A stretch of DNA of 64,000 nt from UBA5158 sp963692955. GTDB taxonomy: Bacteria > Pseudomonadota > Gammaproteobacteria > DSM-16500. Where the stretch lies: contig OY843587.1 in assembly GCA_963692955.1 (NCBI GenBank), forward strand, positions 2,170,001 to 2,234,000, written 5' to 3'. The notes under the pieces were generated by a model. The model saw only the letters and a list, made by a program, of their open reading frames with translations. It searched no databases and was not told where the DNA came from. A program made the position numbers and the translations under genes. Below, piece after piece: positions 1-8,753 of this stretch. Within the stretch, counting starts at the first letter, position 1. Every line of letters begins with the position of its first letter.

Positions 1-588
1 CCCAAAGCGGAAATCGAAGGCGAAATGGGCGACACGCACATGGGTTTACAAGCACGCCTAATGTCGCAAGCATTGCGCAAATTAACGGCGAACATTAAAC
101 GTTCGAATACTTTAGTGATTTTCATCAACCAAATCCGCATGAAAATCGGCGTCATGTTCGGTAACCCGGAAACCACCACCGGCGGTAACGCGCTTAAGTT
201 TTACGCTTCTGTGCGCTTAGACATTCGCCGCATCGGCAGCGTTAAAAATGGCGACGAAATCGTCGGCAGCGAAACCCGTGTGAAAGTCGTTAAAAATAAA
301 GTCGCGCCGCCGTTCAAACAAGCTGAGTTTGATATTTTATATAACGAGGGCATTTCTCGTGAAGGTGAAATCATCGAACTAGGCGTGCAGCAAGATATTA
401 TCGACAAATCGGGCGCGTGGTTTAGTTACCAAGGCCAGAAGATCGGCCAAGGCAAAGAAAACGTGCGCATCTTTTTGAAAGAACATCCTGAAATCGCGAA
501 TGAAATCGACACGAAGATCCGCACCGCTCTGTTGAAACCAGTCAACCGACCGACCGGCGAAGTCGTGGAAGAAGACGTTATTGCTTAA
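1..588 (+). CDS. recA: RecA recombinase, C-terminal part (5' end outside window)
   Basis: RecA forms ATP-dependent filaments on ssDNA, drives strand exchange and triggers LexA cleavage. The reading frame is open from base 1, so the gene starts upstream; 195 residues are present. Visible are the L1 region (EIEGEMGD near the start), the segment FINQIRMKIGVMFGNPET with the L2 loop glycines (TTTGGNALKFY), and the C-terminal domain ending in a short acidic tail (EVVEEDVIA). The Walker A part lies outside the window. recX follows after a hairpin terminator, the usual pairing in which RecX modulates RecA. Nothing looks abnormal in the visible part. Confidence 0.98.
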   Translation, partial: PKAEIEGEMGDTHMGLQARLMSQALRKLTANIKRSNTLVIFINQIRMKIGVMFGNPETTTGGNALKFYASVRLDIRRIGSVKNGDEIVGSETRVKVVKNKVAPPFKQAEFDILYNEGISREGEIIELGVQQDIIDKSGAWFSYQGQKIGQGKENVRIFLKEHPEIANEIDTKIRTALLKPVNRPTGEVVEEDVIA

Positions 589-596
589 GCCTAATT

Positions 597-627
597 CCGC
601 CCGCGGCGCTGCCGTGGGCGGATTTTT
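597..627 (+). terminator. Intrinsic terminator between recA and recX
   Basis: A 10-bp G+C-rich stem (597-606 with 612-621, one G-T wobble) has a 5-nt loop and is followed by a T run (623-627). It starts just after the recA stop. Partial termination here would give less recX than recA transcript, as seen in other recA-recX pairs. Confidence 0.85.
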
Positions 628-654
628 AATTCCAACAAATCGCGATAAATCCCC

Positions 655-1113
655 ATGGAAACGCCTCTAAAAGATATCCGCCAACGCGCGCTTGATTTAC
701 TCGCGCGACGCGAGCATTCCGAATTCGAGTTAAACCGCAAGCTACGCAGCAAGGGGTTTCCCGCCGCTGAGGTGGACGCCATCGTGACGCTACTAACGTC
801 ACAAGGTAAACTCAGCAACGCGCGCTTCGCGGAAAGTTATATACACGCCCGCCGTCAAAAAGGCTATGGTCCTGTGCGCATACGCATGGAACTCAAGGCC
901 CGCGGCGTCAACGAAGATATGATTGAAGATCATCTCGATATCACTGATAATGCTTGGCTTACTAGTGTGCGCACCGTGTGGCGTAAACGTTTTAAGAGCG
1001 TGCTACCTGCCGGCCAGCAAGAACGCGGCGCACAGCAACGCTTTTTACAATACCGCGGGTTCACGCTAGACCAGATCGATACTATTTTTCAAAGTGACAG
1101 AGAACATGCCTGA
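655..1113 (+). CDS. recX: Regulatory protein RecX
   Basis: This is a 152-residue, strongly basic helical protein of the RecX family, which binds RecA filaments and limits their extension and ATPase activity. The family pattern is clear: an N-terminal LLARREHSEFELNRKL segment, then RFAESYIHARRQKGYGPVRIRMELKARGV in the middle, and a helical C-terminus. The length matches typical RecX (about 150 residues). It sits directly behind recA. Its last codons overlap the start of alaS, so recX and alaS are probably translated from one transcript. Confidence 0.95.
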   Translation: METPLKDIRQRALDLLARREHSEFELNRKLRSKGFPAAEVDAIVTLLTSQGKLSNARFAESYIHARRQKGYGPVRIRMELKARGVNEDMIEDHLDITDNAWLTSVRTVWRKRFKSVLPAGQQERGAQQRFLQYRGFTLDQIDTIFQSDREHA

Positions 1114-3679
1114 TAATCAGTTACCGAATTTTTATACTGTGAACGCGCTGCGCAGCGAGTTTTTAAATTATTTTAGCAAAGCGGGCCATACTATCGTTCC
1201 CAGTAGTTCGCTGGTTCCCAACGACCGCACTCTGTTATTCACGAACGCCGGCATGGTGCAATTCAAAGATGTTTTTTTAGGCAGAGAGACGCGCCCCTAC
1301 TCGCGCGCCACGTCGTCGCAGCGCTGCGTGCGCGCGGGCGGCAAGCATAACGATTTAGAAAACGTCGGCTACACGGCGCGTCATCATACTTTCTTTGAAA
1401 TGCTGGGTAATTTTAGCTTCGGCGATTATTTCAAACGCGAAGCCATTCAACTGGCTTGGAAATTTTTAACGGAAACGTTAAATCTGCCGCCGGAAAAATT
1501 ATGGGTCACCGTTTACGAAGAAGACCAAGAAGCCATGGATATTTGGCTGAAAGAAATGAAAATCGATCCAAAACGTTTTTCACGCTGCGACGAAGCCAGT
1601 AATTTTTGGGCGATGGGCGCGACTGGCCCATGCGGGCCTTGCACGGAAATTTTTTATGATCACGGCCCTTCGATCGCGGGCGGCCCGCCGGGCAGCGCCG
1701 ATGAAGACGGCGATCGTTATATTGAAATTTGGAATTTAGTCTTCATGCAATACGAGCGCGCCGAAGACGGCACGCTGACGCCACTGCCAAAACCCTCCGT
1801 CGATACCGGCATGGGTCTAGAACGCATTGCGGCGGTCATGCAGCATGTTAACAATAATTACGACATCGATTTATTTCAAAATTTAATAAAATTTATCGCG
1901 AAATTAAGCGGCACCAAAGATTTAACTAACACGTCGCTGCGCGTGATCGCCGATCATATCCGCTCATGCACTTTTCTTATTGTCGATGGCGTCACACCGT
2001 CCAATGAAGGCCGCGGTTATGTGTTGCGCCGCATCATCCGCCGCGCGCTGCGCCACGGCAACAAAATCGGTTTTACCGACGCATTTTTTTATAAATTAGT
2101 GCAACCACTAGTCCAAGAAATGGGTGCAGCTTATCCTGAATTAGTTAAAGCACAAACCAACGTGGAAAAAATTCTGCGCCAAGAAGAAGAGCAATTTAGT
2201 TTAACTCTCAGCCAGGGCTTAAAATTATTCGATCAAGCCGTCGCGGATTTACACGGCACGTTAATTCCGGGCGAAACTTTATTTAAATTATATGACACCT
2301 ATGGCTTCCCTATCGACTTGACTGCCGACATCGCGCGCGAGCGCTTGCTGAACGTGGATTATGAAGGCTTTAATAAAGCGATGGAAAAACAACGCGACCG
2401 TTCGCGACAATCCAGCAAATTCACTGCGGATTACGCGATCGGCGCGAATACGCAAGCCACAGAATTTCTCGGCTACGAAGATACCTTAACCGGCGACGGC
2501 AAAATTATCGCGCTTTATCGCGGCGGCCAAGCCGTCGAGACATTAAATACGGGCGAAGCAGGTTCCGTGATTTTAGATATTACCCCTTTCTATGCCGAGT
2601 CGGGTGGCCAAATCGGCGATCAAGGCGAATTGCGCGGCAGCGGATTTTTATTTACCGTGACAGACACCACGAAACAAGGCGCTGCGTACGTACACGCAGG
2701 CGAAGTCGCCTCCGGCACGTTGAAAATTGGCGATACGACACACGCCGCCGTTAATGCGGAGCGCCGCGCGGCGACAGTGCTAAACCACTCCGCCACGCAC
2801 TTGCTGCACATGGTGTTGCGAAAAATTTTAGGCGACCACGTTACCCAAAAAGGTTCACTCGTCGAACCCGAGCGGTTGCGTTTTGATTTTTCTCATCCAA
2901 CGCCGTTGACGCCGGACGAAATTAAACGCATCGAACAAGATGTGAATTTAGAAATTCGCGCCAACCATGCAGCAACCGTCAAAGTTTCCACGCCAGAAAC
3001 AGCGATCGCTGAGGGCGCGATGGGCTTGTTCGGCGAAAAATACGGCGCTGAAGTGCGCGTCATAACTTTCGGCGCATCCAAAGAATTATGCGGCGGCACG
3101 CACGCGCATCGCACCGGCGATATCGGTTTGTTTTTAATAACGTCCGAATCCGGCATCGCCGCGGGCATCCGGCGCATAGAAGCAGTCACTGGCGCTGGCG
3201 CACTCGCCTTCATTGATGTTCGCGACGCGGAAGCCAAACAAAAATTACAAAGCGCCGATGAACGCGCGCGCGCTTTAGAAAAACAACTCGCGCAGCTCAA
3301 AGAAAAATTCGCCGGTAATCTTAGTCAAGATTTAGCGTCGCAAGCCAAAGACGTGAAAGGCATAAAATTTTTAGCAGTGAAGCTCGACAACATCGATAGT
3401 AAATCGATGCGTAACACGGTCGATCAATTAAAAAATAAATTAGGCAGCGCCGTCATTGCATTAGCGTCGGTCAACGACGGCAAAGTTAGTTTCATCGCCG
3501 GCGTCAGTAAAGACCAAACGAATAAAGTGAAAGCGGGCGAGTTAGTCAGCATGCTGGCGTCGCAAGTCGGCGGCAAAGGCGGCGGCCGTCCTGATTTAGC
3601 GGAAGCTGGCGGCACGCAGCCGGAAAATGTCGATAAAGCCTTGGCATCCGTGCAAGCCTGGGTTGAAGAGCGTCTCTAG
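1106..3679 (+). CDS. alaS: Alanine--tRNA ligase
   Basis: Charges tRNA-Ala with alanine and edits mischarged Ser and Gly. Class II aminoacylation motifs lie in the first 250 residues (SSSLVPNDRTLLFTNAGM, then TARHHTFFEMLGNFSFGDYF). The editing domain carries the zinc-type HxxxH (HSATHLLH, near residue 560) and the CGGTH motif (near residue 662). A C-terminal oligomerisation domain with a GG-rich end (GGKGGGRPD) follows. The ATG at 1106 gives 857 residues; an in-frame GTG at 1094 would add four. I prefer ATG because AlaS proteins begin close to this point, but both starts overlap the end of recX. Length is normal for bacterial AlaS. Confidence 0.98.
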   Translation: MPDNQLPNFYTVNALRSEFLNYFSKAGHTIVPSSSLVPNDRTLLFTNAGMVQFKDVFLGRETRPYSRATSSQRCVRAGGKHNDLENVGYTARHHTFFEMLGNFSFGDYFKREAIQLAWKFLTETLNLPPEKLWVTVYEEDQEAMDIWLKEMKIDPKRFSRCDEASNFWAMGATGPCGPCTEIFYDHGPSIAGGPPGSADEDGDRYIEIWNLVFMQYERAEDGTLTPLPKPSVDTGMGLERIAAVMQHVNNNYDIDLFQNLIKFIAKLSGTKDLTNTSLRVIADHIRSCTFLIVDGVTPSNEGRGYVLRRIIRRALRHGNKIGFTDAFFYKLVQPLVQEMGAAYPELVKAQTNVEKILRQEEEQFSLTLSQGLKLFDQAVADLHGTLIPGETLFKLYDTYGFPIDLTADIARERLLNVDYEGFNKAMEKQRDRSRQSSKFTADYAIGANTQATEFLGYEDTLTGDGKIIALYRGGQAVETLNTGEAGSVILDITPFYAESGGQIGDQGELRGSGFLFTVTDTTKQGAAYVHAGEVASGTLKIGDTTHAAVNAERRAATVLNHSATHLLHMVLRKILGDHVTQKGSLVEPERLRFDFSHPTPLTPDEIKRIEQDVNLEIRANHAATVKVSTPETAIAEGAMGLFGEKYGAEVRVITFGASKELCGGTHAHRTGDIGLFLITSESGIAAGIRRIEAVTGAGALAFIDVRDAEAKQKLQSADERARALEKQLAQLKEKFAGNLSQDLASQAKDVKGIKFLAVKLDNIDSKSMRNTVDQLKNKLGSAVIALASVNDGKVSFIAGVSKDQTNKVKAGELVSMLASQVGGKGGGRPDLAEAGGTQPENVDKALASVQAWVEERL

Positions 3680-3749
3680 AAACTATTTGTTGAACACTGG
3701 ACGTAATGGATTGCATCTAGCATCATAATAATAAATTAGGATATTTAAC

Positions 3750-5000
3750 ATGGCATTAATTGTACAAAAGTATGGCGGCAGCTCGGTAGGGACGATTGAG
3801 CGCATCGAACATGTCGCTGCCCGCGTCAGCGCGGCAAAACAAGCAGGCCATGATGTTGTTGTCGTCGTTTCCGCTATGTATGGCGAAACTGACCGCCTCA
3901 TTCAATTGTCGCAAGCACTTACCGCGGAACCCGAGCCGCGCGAATACGACATGTTAGTTTCAACCGGCGAGCAAGTTTCGATGGCGTTGTTAGCCATCGC
4001 GCTGTCGAAGCAAGGCACGCGCGCGCGTTCTTATACGGGCTGGCAAGCTGGCGTGATGACCGACAGCGCGCACACCCGCGCGCGGATTTTGGATGTGAAA
4101 ACCGCTACGATACGCCGGGATTTAGCGAATGGCTTGGTCGTGGTGGTCGCTGGTTTTCAAGGTTCGAGTCCGCACGGTGAAATCACGACGTTAGGCCGCG
4201 GCGGCTCTGACACAACCGCCGTCGCGTTAGCGGCCGCGTTGAAAGCGGATGAATGCCAAATTTATACGGATGTGGACGGCGTATTCACGACTGACCCGCG
4301 CATGCTGCCGGAAGCGCAACTGCTGCCGCAAATTAGTTTCGAAGAAATGTTAGAAATGGCTAGCCTGGGCGCTAAAGTTTTGCAAATGCGCTCGGTGGAA
4401 CTTGCTAGCAAGCATAATATGCCGGTCCGCGTGTTATCGTCATTTAACGAAGGCACCGGCACACTAGTCACGTTTGAGGAAAAAATCATGCATAAGCGTT
4501 TAGTCTCAGGAATTGCGTTCAGCCGCGAAGAAGCGATTATTTCCTTGTCGGGCGTGCCGAATCGCGCGGGCGTCGAGGGCGAGATTTTAGGCGTCCTGAG
4601 TGAAGCCAATATCGAAATCGATATGATCGCGCAAAACGCGACGAACCAGGCGCACACGGACTTCACTTTTACCGTGCAGCGCAAAGACCATTTGAAAACG
4701 TTGAAGCTCGTCGACCAATTGGCGGCTGATTTAGGCGCCGTCCCCGTCAAGAGCAACGCTAAAGTGGCTAAGCTGTCGTTAATCGGTTTAGGCATGCGTT
4801 CACACACTGGCGTGGCTAGCACGATGTTCAAAGCACTAGGCGACGTCAATATTAATATCCAAATGATTACGACCTCAGAAATCAAGATTTCGGTCGTCAT
4901 TGATGAAGACACCCTCGAACGAGGCGTGCGCGCCGTACATGAAGCTTTTGAGCTACATAAAGTTGGAGCAGAAAAAGTACAGGCTTTCATGGAAAGTTGA
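3750..5000 (+). CDS. lysC: Aspartate kinase (monofunctional, lysine-sensitive type)
   Basis: Phosphorylates aspartate, the first step towards lysine, methionine, threonine and diaminopimelate. The N-terminal kinase domain has KYGGSSV (residues 7-13), GRGGSDTTA and the aspartate-binding DVDGVFTTDPR region near residue 175. Two ACT regulatory domains fill the last 150 residues. The length (416) matches the Pseudomonas/Bacillus class. An in-frame internal ATG at 4488 has a GAGGA motif 8 bases upstream and could give a 170-residue ACT-only beta subunit, as known for this class. Alignment with alaS and csrA follows the order seen in Legionella relatives. Confidence 0.96.
   Translation: MALIVQKYGGSSVGTIERIEHVAARVSAAKQAGHDVVVVVSAMYGETDRLIQLSQALTAEPEPREYDMLVSTGEQVSMALLAIALSKQGTRARSYTGWQAGVMTDSAHTRARILDVKTATIRRDLANGLVVVVAGFQGSSPHGEITTLGRGGSDTTAVALAAALKADECQIYTDVDGVFTTDPRMLPEAQLLPQISFEEMLEMASLGAKVLQMRSVELASKHNMPVRVLSSFNEGTGTLVTFEEKIMHKRLVSGIAFSREEAIISLSGVPNRAGVEGEILGVLSEANIEIDMIAQNATNQAHTDFTFTVQRKDHLKTLKLVDQLAADLGAVPVKSNAKVAKLSLIGLGMRSHTGVASTMFKALGDVNINIQMITTSEIKISVVIDEDTLERGVRAVHEAFELHKVGAEKVQAFMES
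4476..4490 (+). promoter_or_regulatory. Possible internal ribosome binding site in lysC
   Basis: GAGGA at 4476-4480 precedes an in-frame ATG at 4488-4490 (codon 247). Initiation here would make the separate ACT-domain beta subunit described for class alpha2-beta2 aspartokinases. The spacing is good, but coincidence is possible. Confidence 0.4.
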
Positions 5001-5160
5001 AAATAAACTAAATTTAATAAAATTGAAAAAGCTATTTGCACTAGAGTGCTTTATTGTTTACCATTGCTGACTTCGCTATTCAGCATTAAAAAGACTGAAA
5101 TGTTGCTCAAACTGTGTGCAATTTAAAGGAAGTAGGTTGTTTAAACAAGGTAGTTCTTGA

Positions 5161-5170
5161 GGAGGGGGGA
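5161..5170 (+). promoter_or_regulatory. Strong purine-rich Shine-Dalgarno of csrA with GGA motifs
   Basis: A run of A and G (GGAGGGGGGA) sits 5 bases before the csrA ATG. It contains the GGA core bound by CsrA itself, so it could serve both as ribosome site and as an autorepression site. CsrA autoregulation is known in other bacteria; here it is inference. Confidence 0.6.
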
Positions 5171-5175
5171 GTATA

Positions 5176-5409
5176 ATGCTCATTTTAACGAGACGTGTGG
5201 GTGAAACATTAATTATCGGTGATGACGTAGTCGTCACTGTGCTAGGTATCAAGGGCAATCAAGTCCGTATCGGCATTAATGCGCCTAAAGAAGTATCCGT
5301 ACACCGCGAAGAAATTTATCAACGCATCCAGCAAGAAAAGAATACCACTACCGCTCCCACCAGCGCGGTCAGTGCCGTTAAAGAAGAAAAGAAGAAAGAC
5401 ACAGAATAA
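5176..5409 (+). CDS. csrA: Carbon storage regulator CsrA
   Basis: A small dimeric RNA-binding protein that blocks or activates translation by binding GGA motifs in mRNA leaders. The first 50 residues match the family exactly in style (MLILTRRVGETLIIGDDV, then GINAPKEVSVHREEIY). The two RNA-contacting residues Leu4 and Arg44 are present. At 77 residues it is longer than the E. coli protein, with a Thr/Ala/Lys-rich tail (residues 56-77). Position after lysC and before tRNA-Ser/tRNA-Arg is the order seen in many gammaproteobacteria. In intracellular relatives CsrA controls the switch between replicative and transmissive phases. Confidence 0.97.
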   Translation: MLILTRRVGETLIIGDDVVVTVLGIKGNQVRIGINAPKEVSVHREEIYQRIQQEKNTTTAPTSAVSAVKEEKKKDTE

Positions 5410-5475
5410 GAATTTAATCATTTCCCCGTAACATTAACGAACCGGAATTTTAAATTACATTAGCAAAGGAAATAC

Positions 5476-5571
<96 letters not shown>

Positions 5572-5697
5572 AGAGCATCACGATCAGTATCCTGAATATA
5601 ATCCAAAAAAACATTGAATTTATAAGGCTTTATTGTTTTAATACGCGCCTTGTTGTCGCGAAACAATAGTATTTTTAACAGCGATTTATTTCACTAC

Positions 5698-5774
5698 GCG
5701 CCCGTAGCTCAGTTGGATAGAGTACCTGGCTACGAACTAGGGGGTCGGGAGTTCGAATCTCTCCGGGCGCGCCA
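5698..5774 (+). tRNA. tRNA-Arg (ACG anticodon)
   Basis: A 77-nt cloverleaf with acceptor stem GCGCCCG/CGGGCGC, D-arm AGCTCAGTTGGATAGAGT, T-loop GTTCGAATC and encoded CCA (5772-5774). The anticodon ACG is at 5732-5734 and reads CGN codons after A-to-I editing by TadA, whose gene is also in this window. Its 3' half resembles that of the tRNA-Arg at 9318, but it is not the duplicated one. Confidence 0.97.
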
Positions 5775-5820
5775 TTCTTAAACGATAGTTACCTAACCCA
5801 ACCACGTTTGAAAATATGAA

Positions 5821-6444
5821 TTAAATCTTGCTGACTCGGATGTTAACTTCTTTTCTATCTTGCTGTGCCTTTAGCAGAATTTCATTATAGGGGTTGCCGT
5901 CTTTCTTGGGGCTGCCTTCTTTCTTTTCTTCAAAAAATCGTGATGAGCTAGGTGAACTCGGCGCGCTGGCCTGTGTGTAAGTTGTAGGATTGGCGGCAGC
6001 TAGGTTTGCGGCAACAATATTTCTCGCCACTTTTTCAGCGATTTTATCTTTGCATTCCTGCTTGATCGACGTGTCAGTGACATCCAAAAAAATTTGTTGC
6101 GATTCATTCGCCATCACTTTGCCTGTGATGTCGGTGAGGCGGGGATTACCATAAAAGTTAAGCGATTTAAACTGATCATTTCTAATTAATGCGATCGCGC
6201 CGTCATCACCAAATTTACCCCGCTTCAACGTTAAATGCGTCACATGCAGGAGCTTACTTAATAAAATGATACCGTCATCATCGATATTAGTCTGCCCTAT
6301 CTCTAAAGATTTCACATGCGGCTGCTGATTTAATAATTCGACGATATCAAGCACGTCTTCATTATAAATTTCATGCGAGTTGATTTCGCAATGCGATTTA
6401 TTGTTTTTAATGATATGTGACTTTATATATTGCTTTAATGGCAT
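5821..6444 (-). CDS. Leucine-rich-repeat protein with disordered C-terminus
   Basis: A 207-residue protein without signal peptide. Residues about 30-120 show three or four degenerate ribonuclease-inhibitor-like repeats: LNQQPHVKSLEIGQTNIDDDG, then HVTHLTLKRGKFGDDG and FKSLNFYGNPRLTD. The C-terminal third is low-complexity and charged (Ala-rich, then SSPSSSRF and EEKKEGSPKKDG). It starts 19 bases behind the glycosyltransferase gene and has its own AAGGT site, so the two are likely co-transcribed. LRR proteins of this sort are common among effectors of intracellular bacteria; a role in host interaction is inferred only. No exact family recognised. Confidence 0.75.
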   Translation of the reverse strand: MPLKQYIKSHIIKNNKSHCEINSHEIYNEDVLDIVELLNQQPHVKSLEIGQTNIDDDGIILLSKLLHVTHLTLKRGKFGDDGAIALIRNDQFKSLNFYGNPRLTDITGKVMANESQQIFLDVTDTSIKQECKDKIAEKVARNIVAANLAAANPTTYTQASAPSSPSSSRFFEEKKEGSPKKDGNPYNEILLKAQQDRKEVNIRVSKI

Positions 6445-6463
6445 ATACCTTACCCTAATTTAA

Positions 6464-8050
6464 TCAACTTATCCTATTTGCGTTATCGCGTGGCGCCGCT
6501 GCAATAGTAAAATTATTTTCTTTCGCATAATCAGTTAGCTTACTCAGCATATCAGTTAGTAGCTTTTGGCAGCTCGGGATAACTTCTTTTACCTCTTTAT
6601 CATCTAATGCTTTATAAACACTTTCTAACTCTTTTAGAATCTCGCCCGTATGCTTGATAAGAAAGCTTAAATACGCTTCTACGCCCATCTTGGTTTTACT
6701 TTTTGTATCCGCTGACCGCAGCCAATTTGATTTACATAATGTGGTACAGTAATCCTTCGCCACATCACTAAATAAATCTATCGCCACACAACGCTTTAAC
6801 ACTGCTTCGATCGTCGTAGCGGTTGAAGCCGGTCCTTCATTTGCAGAAGGTGCAAGACTTCTAAATAAGTCTATCGCAAAAAGCAATTCGATCGCTTTTC
6901 GAAAATAGTTTGGAGTCGAAGAGATCGCTTCACAACTTGCAGATTGAGGGAAGAGAAAAGTCTTTTCTAACAGTCTGTGCTTATTGCAAAATTCAACAGC
7001 CTTAGGATTTTCAAAGGTCAATTGTACACCCTTTACTCTTTTTAAATCAATTCTATTAGCATAGTCGAAAATCTTATCCATACCCGCCAATATTCCTTCT
7101 TCAGAAGTAGCGGCGACGAAGTTATTGATGTGGTCATCTAACCGTAAAATCCCTAATTTTTCAGCCTCAAATTGCATAGATTCTTTGATTTTCTGTAAGG
7201 CGACCGCCTCTTCCATTTGTTCAATAGGCATATTTACCCAAGCCTTAAAGTTGGGAGAATGAGTGGTATAGCCTACAAGACTGCGAACTTGTGCGGAATC
7301 CGCCGTAATATCGGCGTTGGTTATGCCCAGCTTATCAATGACCAGTTGGATACAGACATTACCGGTTCTAATGGGGGTGCTTCTAAAGATATAGCCATTT
7401 TCCGCGTTATCATCGTATAAAAACAATTGTTGCGGCAACGCGTTGAAGATCCCTAACAAAGCGATATGGTGGCTTTTTTCATGCGGCTGACTTTTGTAAA
7501 GATAATGGTTCTTAGCGTTCTCATAAATTTGTTTAATCAATGGGTTGCCTTTGGAACAGACAATAGAATCATTACCGATATTGTTAGAACCTTGGCTATC
7601 GGTATCGATATAAAGTACGTGCTCGGTTGAGCCGTTATTAAGTGCGACCAATTCTTCAAAATTGTAGATACCGTGTTTTACATCGCTATCGAAGTACCCG
7701 CCGCCAAATTCATCCAATAATCGGTAGCGTAAGACATCACTAAAACTACCATAATTAGGCCGCATGCGAACCAATTCGTAGTGGCTAAACTCATCCATGA
7801 CCTGTAGAGCTGGGTTGCTTTGATCAGGTCGGTAAATATCTTTCAATTTAAAATTAGGAATATGGCCAAATTTTTCGGCGTAGCTCTTTTTCGTCCGGTC
7901 AATTTGCTCCGGTGTTTTTCCAATAAAATCAGTCCATAACCAAATTTCTGACGAGGGACTAGATTCATGCCAGTTGTTGATGATGTCGGTATTGGGTTCA
8001 GGAAGGATCATCCCCGCCCACACAAAATGAATGATATTTGGTATAGCCAT
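6464..8050 (-). CDS. DXD glycosyltransferase (OCH1 / TcdA-TcdB sugar-binding type)
   Basis: Likely transfers a sugar from a nucleotide-sugar donor. The N-terminus IPNIIHFVWAG (residues 3-13) and the block SDVLRYRLLDEFGGGYFDSDV (from residue 104, with the metal-binding DXD at Asp121/Asp123) are hallmarks of the Gly_transf_sug/OCH1 superfamily, shared with large clostridial toxins and with Legionella effectors such as SetA. Residues after about 250 are helical and unrecognised. No signal peptide or transmembrane segment is visible, which fits a cytosolic or translocated enzyme. The LRR gene follows 19 bases later. The spmA gene lies upstream on the opposite strand. Confidence 0.85.
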   Translation of the reverse strand: MAIPNIIHFVWAGMILPEPNTDIINNWHESSPSSEIWLWTDFIGKTPEQIDRTKKSYAEKFGHIPNFKLKDIYRPDQSNPALQVMDEFSHYELVRMRPNYGSFSDVLRYRLLDEFGGGYFDSDVKHGIYNFEELVALNNGSTEHVLYIDTDSQGSNNIGNDSIVCSKGNPLIKQIYENAKNHYLYKSQPHEKSHHIALLGIFNALPQQLFLYDDNAENGYIFRSTPIRTGNVCIQLVIDKLGITNADITADSAQVRSLVGYTTHSPNFKAWVNMPIEQMEEAVALQKIKESMQFEAEKLGILRLDDHINNFVAATSEEGILAGMDKIFDYANRIDLKRVKGVQLTFENPKAVEFCNKHRLLEKTFLFPQSASCEAISSTPNYFRKAIELLFAIDLFRSLAPSANEGPASTATTIEAVLKRCVAIDLFSDVAKDYCTTLCKSNWLRSADTKSKTKMGVEAYLSFLIKHTGEILKELESVYKALDDKEVKEVIPSCQKLLTDMLSKLTDYAKENNFTIAAAPRDNANRIS

Positions 8051-8135
8051 GCGCTTATTATAACCTAATTATGCTCTGGCTTACCCCTTTAAGAGGCTTT
8101 AGAATCGCATTTGGACAAATGGCGGGTAGGACTTT

Positions 8136-8753
8136 ATGTTAAATATTATTTGGTTAGTAATGATGGTGACTGCTGTCATCGTGGGGATTTGTACCGGTAA
8201 GATTTCCGCGGTGGTGTTGGCCGCGACGGACAGCGCTAAGTTCGCCTTGACCCTCGCGTTTGGCTTAACCGGCGTGATGGCCTTGTGGTTGGGCATCATG
8301 AAAATCGCGGAAGCCGCGGGTTTATTACAATTGTTAACGCGCGCATTGCGGCCGCTGTTAGTGTGGCTTTTTCCCGATGTGCCCGCCGATCATCCGGCCA
8401 TGGGCGCTATGACCATGAATATCGCGGCGAATATGTTTGGCTTAAATAACGCGGCCACCCCGTTTGGATTAAAAGCGATGGCGGAATTGGCCGCGCTGAA
8501 TAAAACGCCCGGCACGGCGACGAATGCGATGTGTACCTTCTTGGCGCTACACAGCAGCAATTTACAAGTCGTACCGGCGACAGCGATCGCGCTATTGGCC
8601 GCCGCGGGCGCGACGCACCCTACCGATATCATCGTGCCGTTTTTATTAAGTTCGATGTGCGCGGTGATTACCGCGATTATCGTTGCAAAAATTTTAGAAC
8701 GTGTGAGTTGGTACCGCTATCCCGCGCCGCAATCAGAAGGTAGCGCGCCATGA
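8136..8753 (+). CDS. spmA: Nucleoside-recognition-domain membrane protein, SpmA-like
   Basis: A 205-residue multi-pass membrane protein with the Gate/nucleoside-recognition signature (MGAMTMNIAANMFGLNNAATPFGLKAM). This is typical of SpmA, first described in Bacillus spore maturation but widespread in non-sporulating gammaproteobacteria, where its substrate is unknown. The start has a TAGGAC site 6 bases upstream. It overlaps spmB by 4 bases (ATGA), showing translational coupling; the two proteins are usually found together, sometimes fused. Confidence 0.88.
   Translation: MLNIIWLVMMVTAVIVGICTGKISAVVLAATDSAKFALTLAFGLTGVMALWLGIMKIAEAAGLLQLLTRALRPLLVWLFPDVPADHPAMGAMTMNIAANMFGLNNAATPFGLKAMAELAALNKTPGTATNAMCTFLALHSSNLQVVPATAIALLAAAGATHPTDIIVPFLLSSMCAVITAIIVAKILERVSWYRYPAPQSEGSAP

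Noticed and set aside
2893..3300. 135-codon minus-strand frame inside alaS
   Set aside because: Shadow of alaS with skewed Ala/Ser/Met composition and no start signal.
4262..5041. 259-codon open frame antisense to lysC
   Set aside because: Fully inside lysC on the other strand, Ser/Thr-rich composition typical of a shadow frame, no ribosome site.
5038..5049. Terminator after lysC
   Set aside because: The GCAC/GTGC stem is only 4 bp and the T run is broken; too weak to call.
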